This document shows positions 1 to 8,819 of a stretch of DNA of 64,000 nucleotides, piece by piece. Both the position numbers and the translations under genes were made by a program. Source of the stretch: CAJMNU01 sp905214855 (GTDB lineage: Bacteria > Bacillota > Clostridia > Lachnospirales > Lachnospiraceae); NCBI GenBank assembly GCA_937890595.1, contig CALADM010000010.1, forward strand, positions 120,379 through 184,378, read 5' to 3'. Below the pieces are notes generated by a model. That model worked only from the letters and a program-made list of their open reading frames with translations, searched no databases and was not told where the DNA came from. Every line of letters begins with the position of its first letter. Positions within the stretch are counted from its first letter, which is position 1.

Positions 1-730
1 CAACGATACCAGCAACATTTTCTGTCCCTGCCCGATGTCCTCTCTCCTGAGCGCCTCCATGGAGCAAAGGGCAAAGTCCCTGCTCTCCCCTGACATATAA
101 AAAACCAATCCCTTTTGGACCATGAAATTTGTGAGCACTGGCACTTAACATCGAAATGTGACTCTGATCTACACAAATAGGAATATGTCCAAATGCCTGC
201 ACTGCATCTGTATGAAACAAGACCCCATATTTGTGAGCAATTTTACCAATTTCCTCCAATGGCTGCAATGTCCCTACCTCATTGTTCGCAGCCATAACAG
301 AAACTAACATGGTATCCGGACGGATAGCCTGTTCTACACATTCCGGATGAATGATTCCTTTTTCATCTGGGTAAAGATATGTCACCTCACATCCATTTTG
401 TTCCAGCCACCTGCAAGTATGAAGGATTGCATGATGCTCTATCTTACTTGTGATCATATGGCACTTCCCCTGCCGTTTTCCCTTTTCCATGGCAACTTTT
501 AATGCCCAGTTATCTGATTCTGTTCCTCCTGATGTAAAATAAATTTCAGATGGATTTGCCCCAATTCCTTTTGCTATTACACATCTTGCATCTTCCATCG
601 CTTTACGGCATATATCTGAAAAGCCATAAACAGAGGATGGATTTCCATACTGTTTTGTAAGAAATGGAAGCATTGTTTCCAAAACTTCCTGTCCTATCTT
701 GGTCGTCGCTGCATTATCTAGGTAGATCAA
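1..730 (-). CDS. Cysteine desulfurase (NifS/IscS-like), cut by window edge
   Basis: PLP-dependent class V aminotransferase fold enzyme that takes sulfur from cysteine for Fe-S clusters or tRNA thiolation. Visible are the family N-terminus IYLDNAATT, the TSGGTESDN segment, the HTDAVQAFG Asp-containing cofactor motif, and the PLP lysine in SASAHKFHGPKG. The reading frame continues past base 1, so the catalytic cysteine loop is outside the window. I chose a TTG start at 730 because GGAGAGG lies 6 bases upstream and the family begins there; an in-frame ATG at 844 would add 38 non-conserved residues with a poor ribosome site. It is divergent from the SpoVB-like gene. Confidence 0.9.
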   Translation of the reverse strand, partial: MIYLDNAATTKIGQEVLETMLPFLTKQYGNPSSVYGFSDICRKAMEDARCVIAKGIGANPSEIYFTSGGTESDNWALKVAMEKGKRQGKCHMITSKIEHHAILHTCRWLEQNGCEVTYLYPDEKGIIHPECVEQAIRPDTMLVSVMAANNEVGTLQPLEEIGKIAHKYGVLFHTDAVQAFGHIPICVDQSHISMLSASAHKFHGPKGIGFLYVRGEQGLCPLLHGGAQERGHRAGTENVAGIV

Positions 731-930
731 ACAATCCTCTCCACTTTCTTTTCTTATTTCATATATAATATGAAAAAACCTGACTTTTTGTTCTAAATGC
801 TCATACTGATAGAATTTCAGCACATCCACAAAACCAATGTACATCTGTAAACAAACCTTTTGCCTCAACATCATACTATTTTATGGAATGGATCATTTTC
901 CTTTGCATATCTTACTAATAACTTCTCTTT

Positions 931-2496
931 ATGGAGTCTTTGCGGATGCCTTCTTCTTTTAACCTCAAACACCATCCCCTTGTCACAGGGACTTTACTTC
1001 TTACCGCCACTGGGTTTATCAGCCGTATTCTTGGTTTTATTTACCGCATCTTTCTCTCAAGAACCATCGGCGCTGAAGGTCTTGGAATCTATCAGATGAT
1101 CTTTCCGATCTACAGTATTTGCATGGCAATCTGTTCCAGTGGTATTGAAACTTCAATCTCTCGTTTTGTCGCTGCAAACCGCACTCACGCCAGATCTTTT
1201 TTGCGTATCGGACTTTTTATTTCCCTCTCTCTGGCTTTTTGTATGACTGGATTGATTTTCTGTTTCTCAGATTTTTTTGCAGTACATATTCTATTAGAAC
1301 CTCGTTGTACGTCTCTGCTTTCTAGCATGGCGTTTGCCATCCCATGGACAGCATTTCATAATGGGATCTGTGGATACTGTTATGGAACACAAAAAGCACT
1401 GATCCCCGGTATTTCACATCTTGTGGAACTGACCGCACGCATGATCGTTGTATTTCTTATTGCTTCCTATTGGTTAAAACAAGGACAGCATCTTACTGTT
1501 ATGCTTGCAGTATATGGTCTTCTTGCCGGAGAAATGGCATCTGCCATTTTTACGGCAGTCAGCTATATGATTTCATCTTGCTCATCATACAAACCCTCTA
1601 TATCTGACTTTTCTTATGCTACGAACAGACCAAAACAGACATTTTGGAAAGATTTTTCTTCTACTGCTTCTTCTCTCATGAGCATGTCGATTCCCCTGAT
1701 CGCTAACAGACTTGTGCTGAGTGGTCTGCAAAGTGCAGAAGCAATCTTTATCCCCAATCGCCTTATGGCATTTGGACTGAGTTCTTCTGAAGCGATCAGC
1801 AGCTATGGCACTCTGACTGGTATGGCGCTTCCTTTTATCTTGTTTCCTTCTACTATCAGTACTTCTCTCGCCATTATGCTGCTTCCTACTGTATCACAAG
1901 CTCAAGCAGAGGGAAAGCATTCTCATATACGCCTGACAACAGAGCATTCTATCTCTTTCAGCCTCATAATAGGCATTCTCTTTACTGGTATTTTCCTGAT
2001 CTTTGGACAGGATCTTGGAAACATTGTATTTCACAACCAGGCTGCCGGAATCTATATCACCATCCTCGCATGGCTCTGTCCTTTTCTCTATCTTGGAACT
2101 ACACTTGGAAGTATCTTAAATGGTCTTGGAAAAACGGGTATTACCTTTTTTAACCATGTGATCGCTCAGATCGTTATTTTAGGATTTGTCATTTTCGCTG
2201 TTCCTCAATTTGGTATCATGGCGTATCTTTGGGGAAATCTTGCCGCAGAACTCCTTCTCACGTTTTTGCACATATTGGCATTAAAAAAAGAAATCGTCTT
2301 CTCATTTTCCCCTCTCGATACCCTGTTAAAACCTATTTTGTACAGTATTCTCGCATTTGGAATACTTCTCAGCATAGATATCTTTTTATCTTCCATCACT
2401 TTCCTAAACAATCCTTGGATACTTCTTATCATAAGAGGAAGTCTCTATACGGTATCCTATCTGTTTTTTCTATTTCTCTTTGGGAAAAGACAGTAA
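931..2496 (+). CDS. SpoVB-like polysaccharide/lipid flippase (MOP superfamily)
   Basis: Integral membrane protein of about 520 residues with 12-14 hydrophobic segments and the typical N-terminus (GFISRILGFIYRIFLSR, then GAEGLGIYQM), as in stage V sporulation protein B and related lipid II or polysaccharide flippases. In SpoVB the role is moving cortex precursors across the outer forespore membrane; many Lachnospiraceae carry several paralogues, so a spore role is inference. Start is uncertain: ATG 931 or ATG 949, the latter with GGAG 12 bases before it. A CATACTAT element at 872-879 resembles a sigma-E -10 but no good -35 is visible. Confidence 0.85.
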   Translation: MESLRMPSSFNLKHHPLVTGTLLLTATGFISRILGFIYRIFLSRTIGAEGLGIYQMIFPIYSICMAICSSGIETSISRFVAANRTHARSFLRIGLFISLSLAFCMTGLIFCFSDFFAVHILLEPRCTSLLSSMAFAIPWTAFHNGICGYCYGTQKALIPGISHLVELTARMIVVFLIASYWLKQGQHLTVMLAVYGLLAGEMASAIFTAVSYMISSCSSYKPSISDFSYATNRPKQTFWKDFSSTASSLMSMSIPLIANRLVLSGLQSAEAIFIPNRLMAFGLSSSEAISSYGTLTGMALPFILFPSTISTSLAIMLLPTVSQAQAEGKHSHIRLTTEHSISFSLIIGILFTGIFLIFGQDLGNIVFHNQAAGIYITILAWLCPFLYLGTTLGSILNGLGKTGITFFNHVIAQIVILGFVIFAVPQFGIMAYLWGNLAAELLLTFLHILALKKEIVFSFSPLDTLLKPILYSILAFGILLSIDIFLSSITFLNNPWILLIIRGSLYTVSYLFFLFLFGKRQ

Positions 2497-2559
2497 CAAG
2501 CCTTTGAAATAGCCATTCACCTCGTGATTCAAAGATCATAGAATAAATATCTAAATATT

Positions 2560-2607
2560 ATAAAAATGATGTTGAGGTTTTCATGTTACTTTCTGCCCCA
2601 ACATCAT
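2560..2607 (-). terminator. Rho-independent terminator after the CoA-disulfide reductase gene
   Basis: On the minus strand ATGATGTTG (2607-2599) pairs with CAACATCAT (2574-2566), extended by GG/CC, and is followed by a TTTTTA tract. It lies between the convergent flippase and reductase genes; the plus-strand reading lacks a good T run. Confidence 0.75.
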
Positions 2608-2673
2608 TCTTATATTACATCATTATTTTTGATCCTGTTCCATATGAAACTTTGTTTTCGTCTGCTTTTATTC

Positions 2674-4389
2674 CTATATCTTTACTCCGCATGGATGCTC
2701 TGGAACTTCATCATACTTCTTTTCTTTCAAAACATAGTCATAAAAACGATATCCGCCTGACAGATTATAACAGGTAAAACCATTCTCGGAAAGGATACGG
2801 CAGGCAATATAACTTCTCAGACCACTATGACAATTCACATACAGAGGTTTTGAAAGATCCAATTCCCCAATATGATCTCTCAACTCATCCAATGGAATAT
2901 GGATCGCTCCCGTAATGTTTGCCAGAGCAAATTCCTGATCCGTTCTGACATCCAAGAATACACCATTTCCCTCTTTTTGCAGACTCTCAACATCGTGCCA
3001 ATGATACTGTTTTACAACACCACTCCGTACATTCTCGATCACAAAACCTGCCATATTCACAGGATCTTTAGCAGAAGAATATGGTGGTGCATAGGCAAGA
3101 TCCAATTCTTCTAAATCTGCCGCTGTCATTCCTGCATGGATTGCTGTTGCCATCACATCCAGTCGTTTATCTACTCCCTCAAATCCTACAATCTGCGCTC
3201 CCAGAATTTTCCCTGTCTCTGGTTCGAAAATGGTCTTAATGGTCATATTGGTCGCACCTGGGTAATAAGTCGCATGGGAAGCAGAATATGTCACAACCTT
3301 ATCATAGGATAATCCCAGATTCTTTGCCATCTTTTCGTTTACTCCTGTGGAAGCAGCCGTCATATCAAATAATTTGATAATAGAAGATCCCTGAGAACCA
3401 GAAAACGAACTGTCTTTTCCGCAAATTCTGTCTGCCACGATCCTTCCCTGTTTATTTGCAGGTCCTGCCAGAGCGATCCATGTCTTCTGTCCTGTCACAA
3501 AATGTTTCACTTCTACAGCATCTCCTACAGCATAAATATCTGCTGCTGAAGTTTCCATATTTTCATTGACCCGAATTGCACCATTTCTTGCAAGATCCAA
3601 TCCTGCATCTTTTGCCAGCTTTGTCTCCGGAGTAACACCAATTGCCATCACGACAAGATCTGACTGGATTCCCTGTGGCTGTTTTTCTGTCTGTACTATA
3701 ATTTTACCATTGGAATCTTCCTCTGTCTTTGTATCTACAAATCCTGTAACCAGAGTATTTAATCTAAGATCCAAACCTTTTCCTCTTAAATAGGCATGTA
3801 CTTCTGATGCCATATCAAAATCCAGAGGAGGCAGTACCTGATCGTCACGCTGCAGCAATGTTGTATCAATCCCTGCTTCCATCAGATTCTCTGCTGCCTC
3901 AAGACCGATAAATCCACCCCCCACAACAATCGCTTTTTGTGGATGATAGCTCTCTATAAACTTGCGGATTTTTAATGTATCTTCTACAGTACGCAGTGTT
4001 ACAATCCGCTTACTCTCAATCCCCGGCAAGTTTGGTTTGATCGCCTTTGCCCCTGGTGAAAGGATCAGTTTATCATAATTTTCTGTGTAAACAGTTCCAT
4101 CTTCCAGCTTTTTGATCTGGACAGTTTTTCCCACTGGATCTATAGAAAGGACTTCCTGTTTCACACGTGCATCAATACGAAAACGTCTCCAAAAACTTTC
4201 TGGTGTCTGAAGTGTCAGTGCCTTCTCTTCCTTGATCACTCCACTAATATAATATGGCAGACCACAGTTGGCATAAGATATAAATCCGCTCCTCTCGATC
4301 ATGATAATCTCTGCTTTTTCATCCAGACGACGCAGCCTTGCCGCTGCTGTTGCTCCTCCAGCTACGCCTCCCACAATAACAATCTTCAT
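2674..4389 (-). CDS. CoA-disulfide reductase with C-terminal rhodanese domain
   Basis: FAD- and NAD(P)H-dependent oxidoreductase of the CoADR/Npsr type, 571 residues. The N-terminal Rossmann motif VGGVAGGATAAARLRR is at 5-21, the single redox cysteine is C42 in SYANCGLPYY, and the second nucleotide motif VVGGGFIGLEAAENL is mid-protein. Residues from about 470 form a rhodanese domain with active Cys520 in VNCHSGLRS. Family members reduce CoA disulfide, CoA persulfide or polysulfide; the rhodanese fusion suggests persulfide handling. It may protect thiols in an anaerobe exposed to oxygen or sulfur. Monocistronic between the 214-base upstream spacer and its own terminator. Confidence 0.9.
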   Translation of the reverse strand: MKIVIVGGVAGGATAAARLRRLDEKAEIIMIERSGFISYANCGLPYYISGVIKEEKALTLQTPESFWRRFRIDARVKQEVLSIDPVGKTVQIKKLEDGTVYTENYDKLILSPGAKAIKPNLPGIESKRIVTLRTVEDTLKIRKFIESYHPQKAIVVGGGFIGLEAAENLMEAGIDTTLLQRDDQVLPPLDFDMASEVHAYLRGKGLDLRLNTLVTGFVDTKTEEDSNGKIIVQTEKQPQGIQSDLVVMAIGVTPETKLAKDAGLDLARNGAIRVNENMETSAADIYAVGDAVEVKHFVTGQKTWIALAGPANKQGRIVADRICGKDSSFSGSQGSSIIKLFDMTAASTGVNEKMAKNLGLSYDKVVTYSASHATYYPGATNMTIKTIFEPETGKILGAQIVGFEGVDKRLDVMATAIHAGMTAADLEELDLAYAPPYSSAKDPVNMAGFVIENVRSGVVKQYHWHDVESLQKEGNGVFLDVRTDQEFALANITGAIHIPLDELRDHIGELDLSKPLYVNCHSGLRSYIACRILSENGFTCYNLSGGYRFYDYVLKEKKYDEVPEHPCGVKI

Positions 4390-4603
4390 AGTTTTTCCTC
4401 TCTTTTCTCTGGTTTATCTTTTTTTAATCATTCTTTTTTCCATGATATATTTTATTTTTTATGACATTCTTCTTGTGTGACAATTTATTTTGTTTGTTAT
4501 TTCTTTGCTATGTTTATAGTATAGCTCATATAAAAACTTTTTTCTGTGACTTAGATACAAAAGTCTTTCATACCCCAAAAACACCCAAATATCATACTCC
4601 ACC

Positions 4604-5182
4604 CTATGCTTTTTCTCCATATTCTCTCACGATCTCATGGAACTGGCTGCCACATCTCTCAATCTCTCCCAACACTCTCTGTCTCCCATCTTCTGTCTGA
4701 AACCAGTTTTCCCTATTCACTCCATAGGTTACAGTGGGACAGACTAAAAAACGGGTTTCAGGAAAACATACCTGATAGTATAATTTACACCGTCTGGCGT
4801 GGTACGCCTGACAACAAAGGATTGCCGTCTGGACTCTAATTCCCATTTTCTCTGTCACCTGTCTTGAAAATATAGCATTTTCATAGGTATACGTTGCTTC
4901 CTCTTCCCTCAAGATCGCCTCATCTGCCACTCCATTCTCTCTCAAAATACTGGCAAGATACTCCCATTCTGTCCGAAAACGTGCATCTCCTTTAAAATGT
5001 CCTGTCAATTTACTATATTTCCCCGATGGCAATATATATGGGGCATACCCCTGTTTCCAGAGCTTTGCCGCTATCTTGGCCAAAACTCCCTGATCGCTTC
5101 CCGGAATGAAGATCACATCTGCTTTCTCTGGTTTATCTTCCAAAAAAATAAATTGGCTCATCTCTTCTAAAAATTGTATCAT
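4604..5182 (-). CDS. YdcF-like protein (DUF218)
   Basis: 192-residue protein of the YdcF/DUF218 family, whose fold is Rossmann-like; some members bind S-adenosylmethionine or act in envelope biogenesis, but the reaction is unknown. Family features seen are ADVIFIPGSDQG near residue 26, the EEATYTYENAIFS acidic/Asn segment, and the CCQAYHARRCKLYYQ helix. No signal peptide or membrane segment. Its ATG follows directly after the TAA of the upstream P-type ATPase gene, so the two are probably translationally coupled. No terminator was recognised downstream. Confidence 0.8.
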   Translation of the reverse strand: MIQFLEEMSQFIFLEDKPEKADVIFIPGSDQGVLAKIAAKLWKQGYAPYILPSGKYSKLTGHFKGDARFRTEWEYLASILRENGVADEAILREEEATYTYENAIFSRQVTEKMGIRVQTAILCCQAYHARRCKLYYQVCFPETRFLVCPTVTYGVNRENWFQTEDGRQRVLGEIERCGSQFHEIVREYGEKA

Positions 5183-7813
5183 TTACTCCACACTTTCTCT
5201 TAATGTTTTTATTCCTTGTATCATGGCGGTTGGAACTGCTGCAAAAATAGCAACAGATAAAAGCTGTCTTATCGTCAAGTCTGCTGCTGCAAACATCCCT
5301 TGAAGTCCCGGCACAAAAAGAACCGCCAAAAGAAACACTCCCCCAAGCAAAAATGCACACACACTATATGGATTGCTGAAGATCCCCAGTCTAAACAAGG
5401 AATGTCTGCTTCTACAGTTAAATCCATGAAACAGCCTAGCCAAAGTAAGTGTTGTAAATGCCATCGTACTGGCATCTGCCTTTCCTCCCGTCCTAAGTCC
5501 TGTATGATAAGAGATCATAGTACAGACAGCGATCAACAATCCCTGCACTGTAATCTCCCTTAAAAAACTTCCTGTCAAAATCCCTTCTTTCGGATCTCTT
5601 GGAGGAGACGTTAAAAGATCTCCTTTCTCAGCTTCCATTCCGATTGCTAAAGCAGGCAGAGAATCTGTCACAAGATTAATAAACAGAAGCTGTACTGGAA
5701 CAAACGGCATGGGAAGATTGCGAAAGGAAGTATACAGGACACAAAAAATACCAGCTATATTACCAGAAAGTAAAAATTGAATTGCTCCTCTGATATTTCG
5801 ATATACATTTCTTCCATTCGCAACTGCTTTAATGATCGTCGCAAAGTTATCATCTGCTAAAATCATGGATGATGCTTCTTTTGCAACCTCTGTCCCCATC
5901 TTTCCCATAGAAATCCCTATATCCGCTTTTTTCAGCGCCGGAGCATCATTCACCCCATCTCCTGTCATTGCTGTGACATGCCCTGCTCTCTGAAAGGCAT
6001 CTACAATACGGATCTTATGTTCTGGTGTCACCCGTGCATACACATGGATTTGTGGCAGACGACGCATCAATTCTGTATCACTCATTGCAGTCAGTTCCTC
6101 TCCACTGACTGCCTGACTTTCTGAAGCAGGAATGCCTATTTTCTTTGCGATCGCCTGAGCTGTCGCCTTATGATCCCCAGTGATCATAACAGTTCTGATC
6201 CCTGCCCTTTTTGCATTCAGTACGGCTGCTCTGGATTCTTGTCTTGGCGGATCCATCATCGCTGCCATTCCTATAAATGTCAGTGCCTTTTTCAAACAAG
6301 TGTCTTGATTTTCCCTCTCTTCTAATCCACAGAAAGCAAACGCCAGTACCCGAAGTCCCTTCCCAGCCCAAACCTCCTGCTGTCTTTTGATCCTTCCTCC
6401 ATCCTCTCCCTCAAAAGCCCGCTCTCCATTCTCTGTACAGATCCTTTTACATTGAGACAACAATACATCTGGCGCACCTTTTACCAAAAGGATCTTCTTA
6501 CCATTCAAGCGATAGCAGACACTCATTGTTTTCCTTGAAGAATCAAATGGAATCTCAAACAGCCTTTTTCCCGATTTTTCACGAATCTGTTCAAGCTCTT
6601 TTCCACTGCCCTGAATTTCTTTTTCCATCGCTAAAAGAGCTGTCTCGGTCGGATCTCCAAGATATGTTCCATCCTGACAGACTGCATCATTATTTAAAAA
6701 TGCTGCTTCTAAAAAATGTTTCGCACAGACAGGATACATTCCAATGTCTGCTGGAGACAATGCCTTATCATTCAAATACACTTCACGGACTGCCATACAA
6801 TTTTGTGTCAGCGTGCCTGTCTTATCAGAACAGATAACAGAGACACATCCCAGACTCTCCACTGCCTTCAGATCTTTTATGATGGCGTGTTCCTTTGCCA
6901 TTTTCTGAGTTCCCATCGCCTGTACGATTGTCACAATAGAACTTAATGCTTCTGGAATCGCTGCAACTGCAAGCGCAACCGCAAACATCAATGCATCCAG
7001 AAACGCAACACCACGATAGATCTCCATTAAAAAAACCAGACAACAGATCACCACGATCATAACTGCCAGTTTTCCACTAAAATCATCCAAACTGGATTGT
7101 AATGGTGTTACTTTCTCCTTTGTCTCATTCATCAAAGCTGCAATATGTCCAATCTTTGTGTGCATTCCTGTCTCTGTTACAACTGCCATCCCTCTCCCAG
7201 ATGTGACCAAAGATCCTGAAAATATCATATTACTGTTTTCTGTGTTTTTTTCATTTTTTACTACAACATTTTCCTGTTTCTCTACATGTTCTGATTCTCC
7301 AGTAAGAGAACTCTCATCTGTTTTTAAACCATGACTTTCTATCACTCGTGCATCTGCAGATACCAGATCTCCCATCTCCAGCACCAGAATATCCCCTGGT
7401 ACTACATGCGAAGAAGGGATCTGTTCTACTTTTCCTTCTCTGCACACTTTTGAAACTGGCGCTGACAGCGCCTTTAAACTATCCAATGACTTTTCTGCCC
7501 TGATATGCTGTACTGTTCCAAGGACTGCATTCAAAAACAGTGCAATCATAATGACCAGAGCACTCTCACCACTTCCTGAAACGACAGAAATCCCAGCTGC
7601 CACAAGAAGGATGATGACCAAAAGATCCTGAAATTGTCCCAAAAATACTAAAAAAGGTGTTTTTTTCTTTGCCGTATCTATTTTATTTTCCTTATATTGT
7701 GCCAATCTCTCCTCTGCTTCTTCTTTCGTCAAGCCCTCCCGGCACGTTTTTAAGGAGGAAAACACCTCATTCACAGCCATATGGTGCCATTCTTTTTCAT
7801 GGGATCTTTCCAT
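5183..7813 (-). CDS. Cation-translocating P-type ATPase (Ca2+-type, P2A/P2B)
   Basis: Ion pump of 876 residues. Motifs: TGES actuator loop at 171-174, phosphorylated Asp330 in CSDKTGTLTQ, hinge TGDGVNDAPALKKADIG, and transmembrane ion site residues Glu288 in AAIPEAL and Asn/Asp in NLVTDSLPA. The helix 5 segment LLSGNIAGIF keeps Asn but has Gly where SERCA has the site I Glu, so a single-ion (site II) Ca2+ exporter like PMCA or bacterial one-site pumps is the likely type. AAGGAG lies 7 bases before ATG 7813. Stop codon abuts the start of the YdcF-like gene. Mn2+ export is a possible alternative. Confidence 0.9.
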   Translation of the reverse strand: MERSHEKEWHHMAVNEVFSSLKTCREGLTKEEAEERLAQYKENKIDTAKKKTPFLVFLGQFQDLLVIILLVAAGISVVSGSGESALVIMIALFLNAVLGTVQHIRAEKSLDSLKALSAPVSKVCREGKVEQIPSSHVVPGDILVLEMGDLVSADARVIESHGLKTDESSLTGESEHVEKQENVVVKNEKNTENSNMIFSGSLVTSGRGMAVVTETGMHTKIGHIAALMNETKEKVTPLQSSLDDFSGKLAVMIVVICCLVFLMEIYRGVAFLDALMFAVALAVAAIPEALSSIVTIVQAMGTQKMAKEHAIIKDLKAVESLGCVSVICSDKTGTLTQNCMAVREVYLNDKALSPADIGMYPVCAKHFLEAAFLNNDAVCQDGTYLGDPTETALLAMEKEIQGSGKELEQIREKSGKRLFEIPFDSSRKTMSVCYRLNGKKILLVKGAPDVLLSQCKRICTENGERAFEGEDGGRIKRQQEVWAGKGLRVLAFAFCGLEERENQDTCLKKALTFIGMAAMMDPPRQESRAAVLNAKRAGIRTVMITGDHKATAQAIAKKIGIPASESQAVSGEELTAMSDTELMRRLPQIHVYARVTPEHKIRIVDAFQRAGHVTAMTGDGVNDAPALKKADIGISMGKMGTEVAKEASSMILADDNFATIIKAVANGRNVYRNIRGAIQFLLSGNIAGIFCVLYTSFRNLPMPFVPVQLLFINLVTDSLPALAIGMEAEKGDLLTSPPRDPKEGILTGSFLREITVQGLLIAVCTMISYHTGLRTGGKADASTMAFTTLTLARLFHGFNCRSRHSLFRLGIFSNPYSVCAFLLGGVFLLAVLFVPGLQGMFAAADLTIRQLLSVAIFAAVPTAMIQGIKTLRESVE

Positions 7814-8004
7814 CCGGACTCTCCTTCCCCAAACATAGAATTTCTGTTTCTATCGTATGAAGTTTATCCGCCGGATAGACATTGCTATTAAAAAAAGGGA
7901 ACACCAATCCTCTGGTATCCCCTTTCATCTCTGTTTTTCTTTTTTTCTGCCAGATCCAGTCTGCTATTTTGATCCCAAACAGAGGTTTTCCCATCAAAGC
8001 ACGA

Positions 8005-8289
8005 TCACAATATTACCTGTTTCATGACCCAAACAAACATCATCTGAACTGCAAAAATCACAGGAATCCCCAATGTAAATTTTTCTTTTTGTGTCTTATG
8101 GCGAAAATAATACATTCCCCCAAGTGCACCAATACTTCCGCCAATTGCTGCAAGCCCTATCAATATTTTCTCAGGGATTCTCCACTGTTTCTTTTTGGCT
8201 CTCTGTTTGTCTATACCAAACATCGCCCATGTGCACAGATTGATCGCTATGAAATAACTCCATATGATAACTTGGATGCTCTCTGTCAT
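8005..8289 (-). CDS. DUF1294 small membrane protein
   Basis: 94 residues with three hydrophobic segments (about 8-24, 41-60, 73-90) and the family hallmarks MFGIDKQRAKKKQWRIPE followed by IGGSIGALGGMYYFRHKT, which I recognise as DUF1294. Function unknown; in other proteins the domain is fused to cold-shock domains. Start codon overlaps the stop of the upstream DUF5721-like gene by four bases (ATGA), so both are in one operon. The 191 bases downstream to the ATPase gene hold no convincing gene. Confidence 0.8.
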   Translation of the reverse strand: MTESIQVIIWSYFIAINLCTWAMFGIDKQRAKKKQWRIPEKILIGLAAIGGSIGALGGMYYFRHKTQKEKFTLGIPVIFAVQMMFVWVMKQVIL

Positions 8290-8780
8290 GTATTCTGCCC
8301 TTTCTGTATCTTATCCATCCATTGCATGGCTTCCTCATCCCAGGCACGTTCCAGAATCTTATCCATAGTAAAAATCCGCAGGGAACAGCCTGTCACATAG
8401 CTCAATTCTCCCTCTTCATAACGGATCTTCAAATACAATCCCTCCACATCCTCAGCACGAAAAGAAGACGCAGACTTTGCCAAGAACTGCAAAAGCAATA
8501 CAGATGGAAGCTGAAATTCAATAGAAAATGAATTGGGAAGGCGTTTTCCCTTGATCAGTGAAAAACAGATCGGTCTTAAACGTTTCCATTCACTGAATTC
8601 CTCTATCTGATTCTCTTCCAGTTCCTCTTTTGTATAAAAACTTTTCTGGATATGCCCGTCAATCGTAAAACTATTGTAAGTCACGATCTGTACCTTTCTC
8701 ACCAGCAGGGGATCAAATGTTTCTTCCAAAAACAATCTCGTTGTCAATCCTTTGATATCCTCTATCTTTTCCGCTACCAT
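8286..8780 (-). CDS. DUF5721-like protein
   Basis: 164-residue soluble protein of unknown function. The N-terminus (KIEDIKGLTTRLFLEETFD, then NSFTIDGHI) matches my memory of DUF5721, a family found almost only in Lachnospiraceae. It lacks signal peptide, membrane segments and cysteine clusters, with one Cys in the ISLFI-like core. It sits 39 bases downstream of the M18 aminopeptidase gene and overlaps the next gene by four bases, consistent with one transcript of three genes. Confidence 0.7.
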   Translation of the reverse strand: MVAEKIEDIKGLTTRLFLEETFDPLLVRKVQIVTYNSFTIDGHIQKSFYTKEELEENQIEEFSEWKRLRPICFSLIKGKRLPNSFSIEFQLPSVLLLQFLAKSASSFRAEDVEGLYLKIRYEEGELSYVTGCSLRIFTMDKILERAWDEEAMQWMDKIQKGQNT

Positions 8781-8819
8781 CTGTATTTTTGTCCTCTCTT
8801 CCTTGTGCAGAACATGTAG

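Noticed and set aside
860..1099. 79-residue plus-strand frame
   Set aside because: Overlaps the SpoVB-like gene in another frame, with no independent support.
4473..4483. TTGT-GTG-ACAA palindrome upstream of the CoA-disulfide reductase gene
   Set aside because: Only four-base arms in an AT-rich region; chance is enough to explain it.
7797..7997. 66-residue frame on the minus strand between the DUF1294 and ATPase genes
   Set aside because: Overlaps the ATPase start, lacks a family look and has no ribosome site; more likely spacer.
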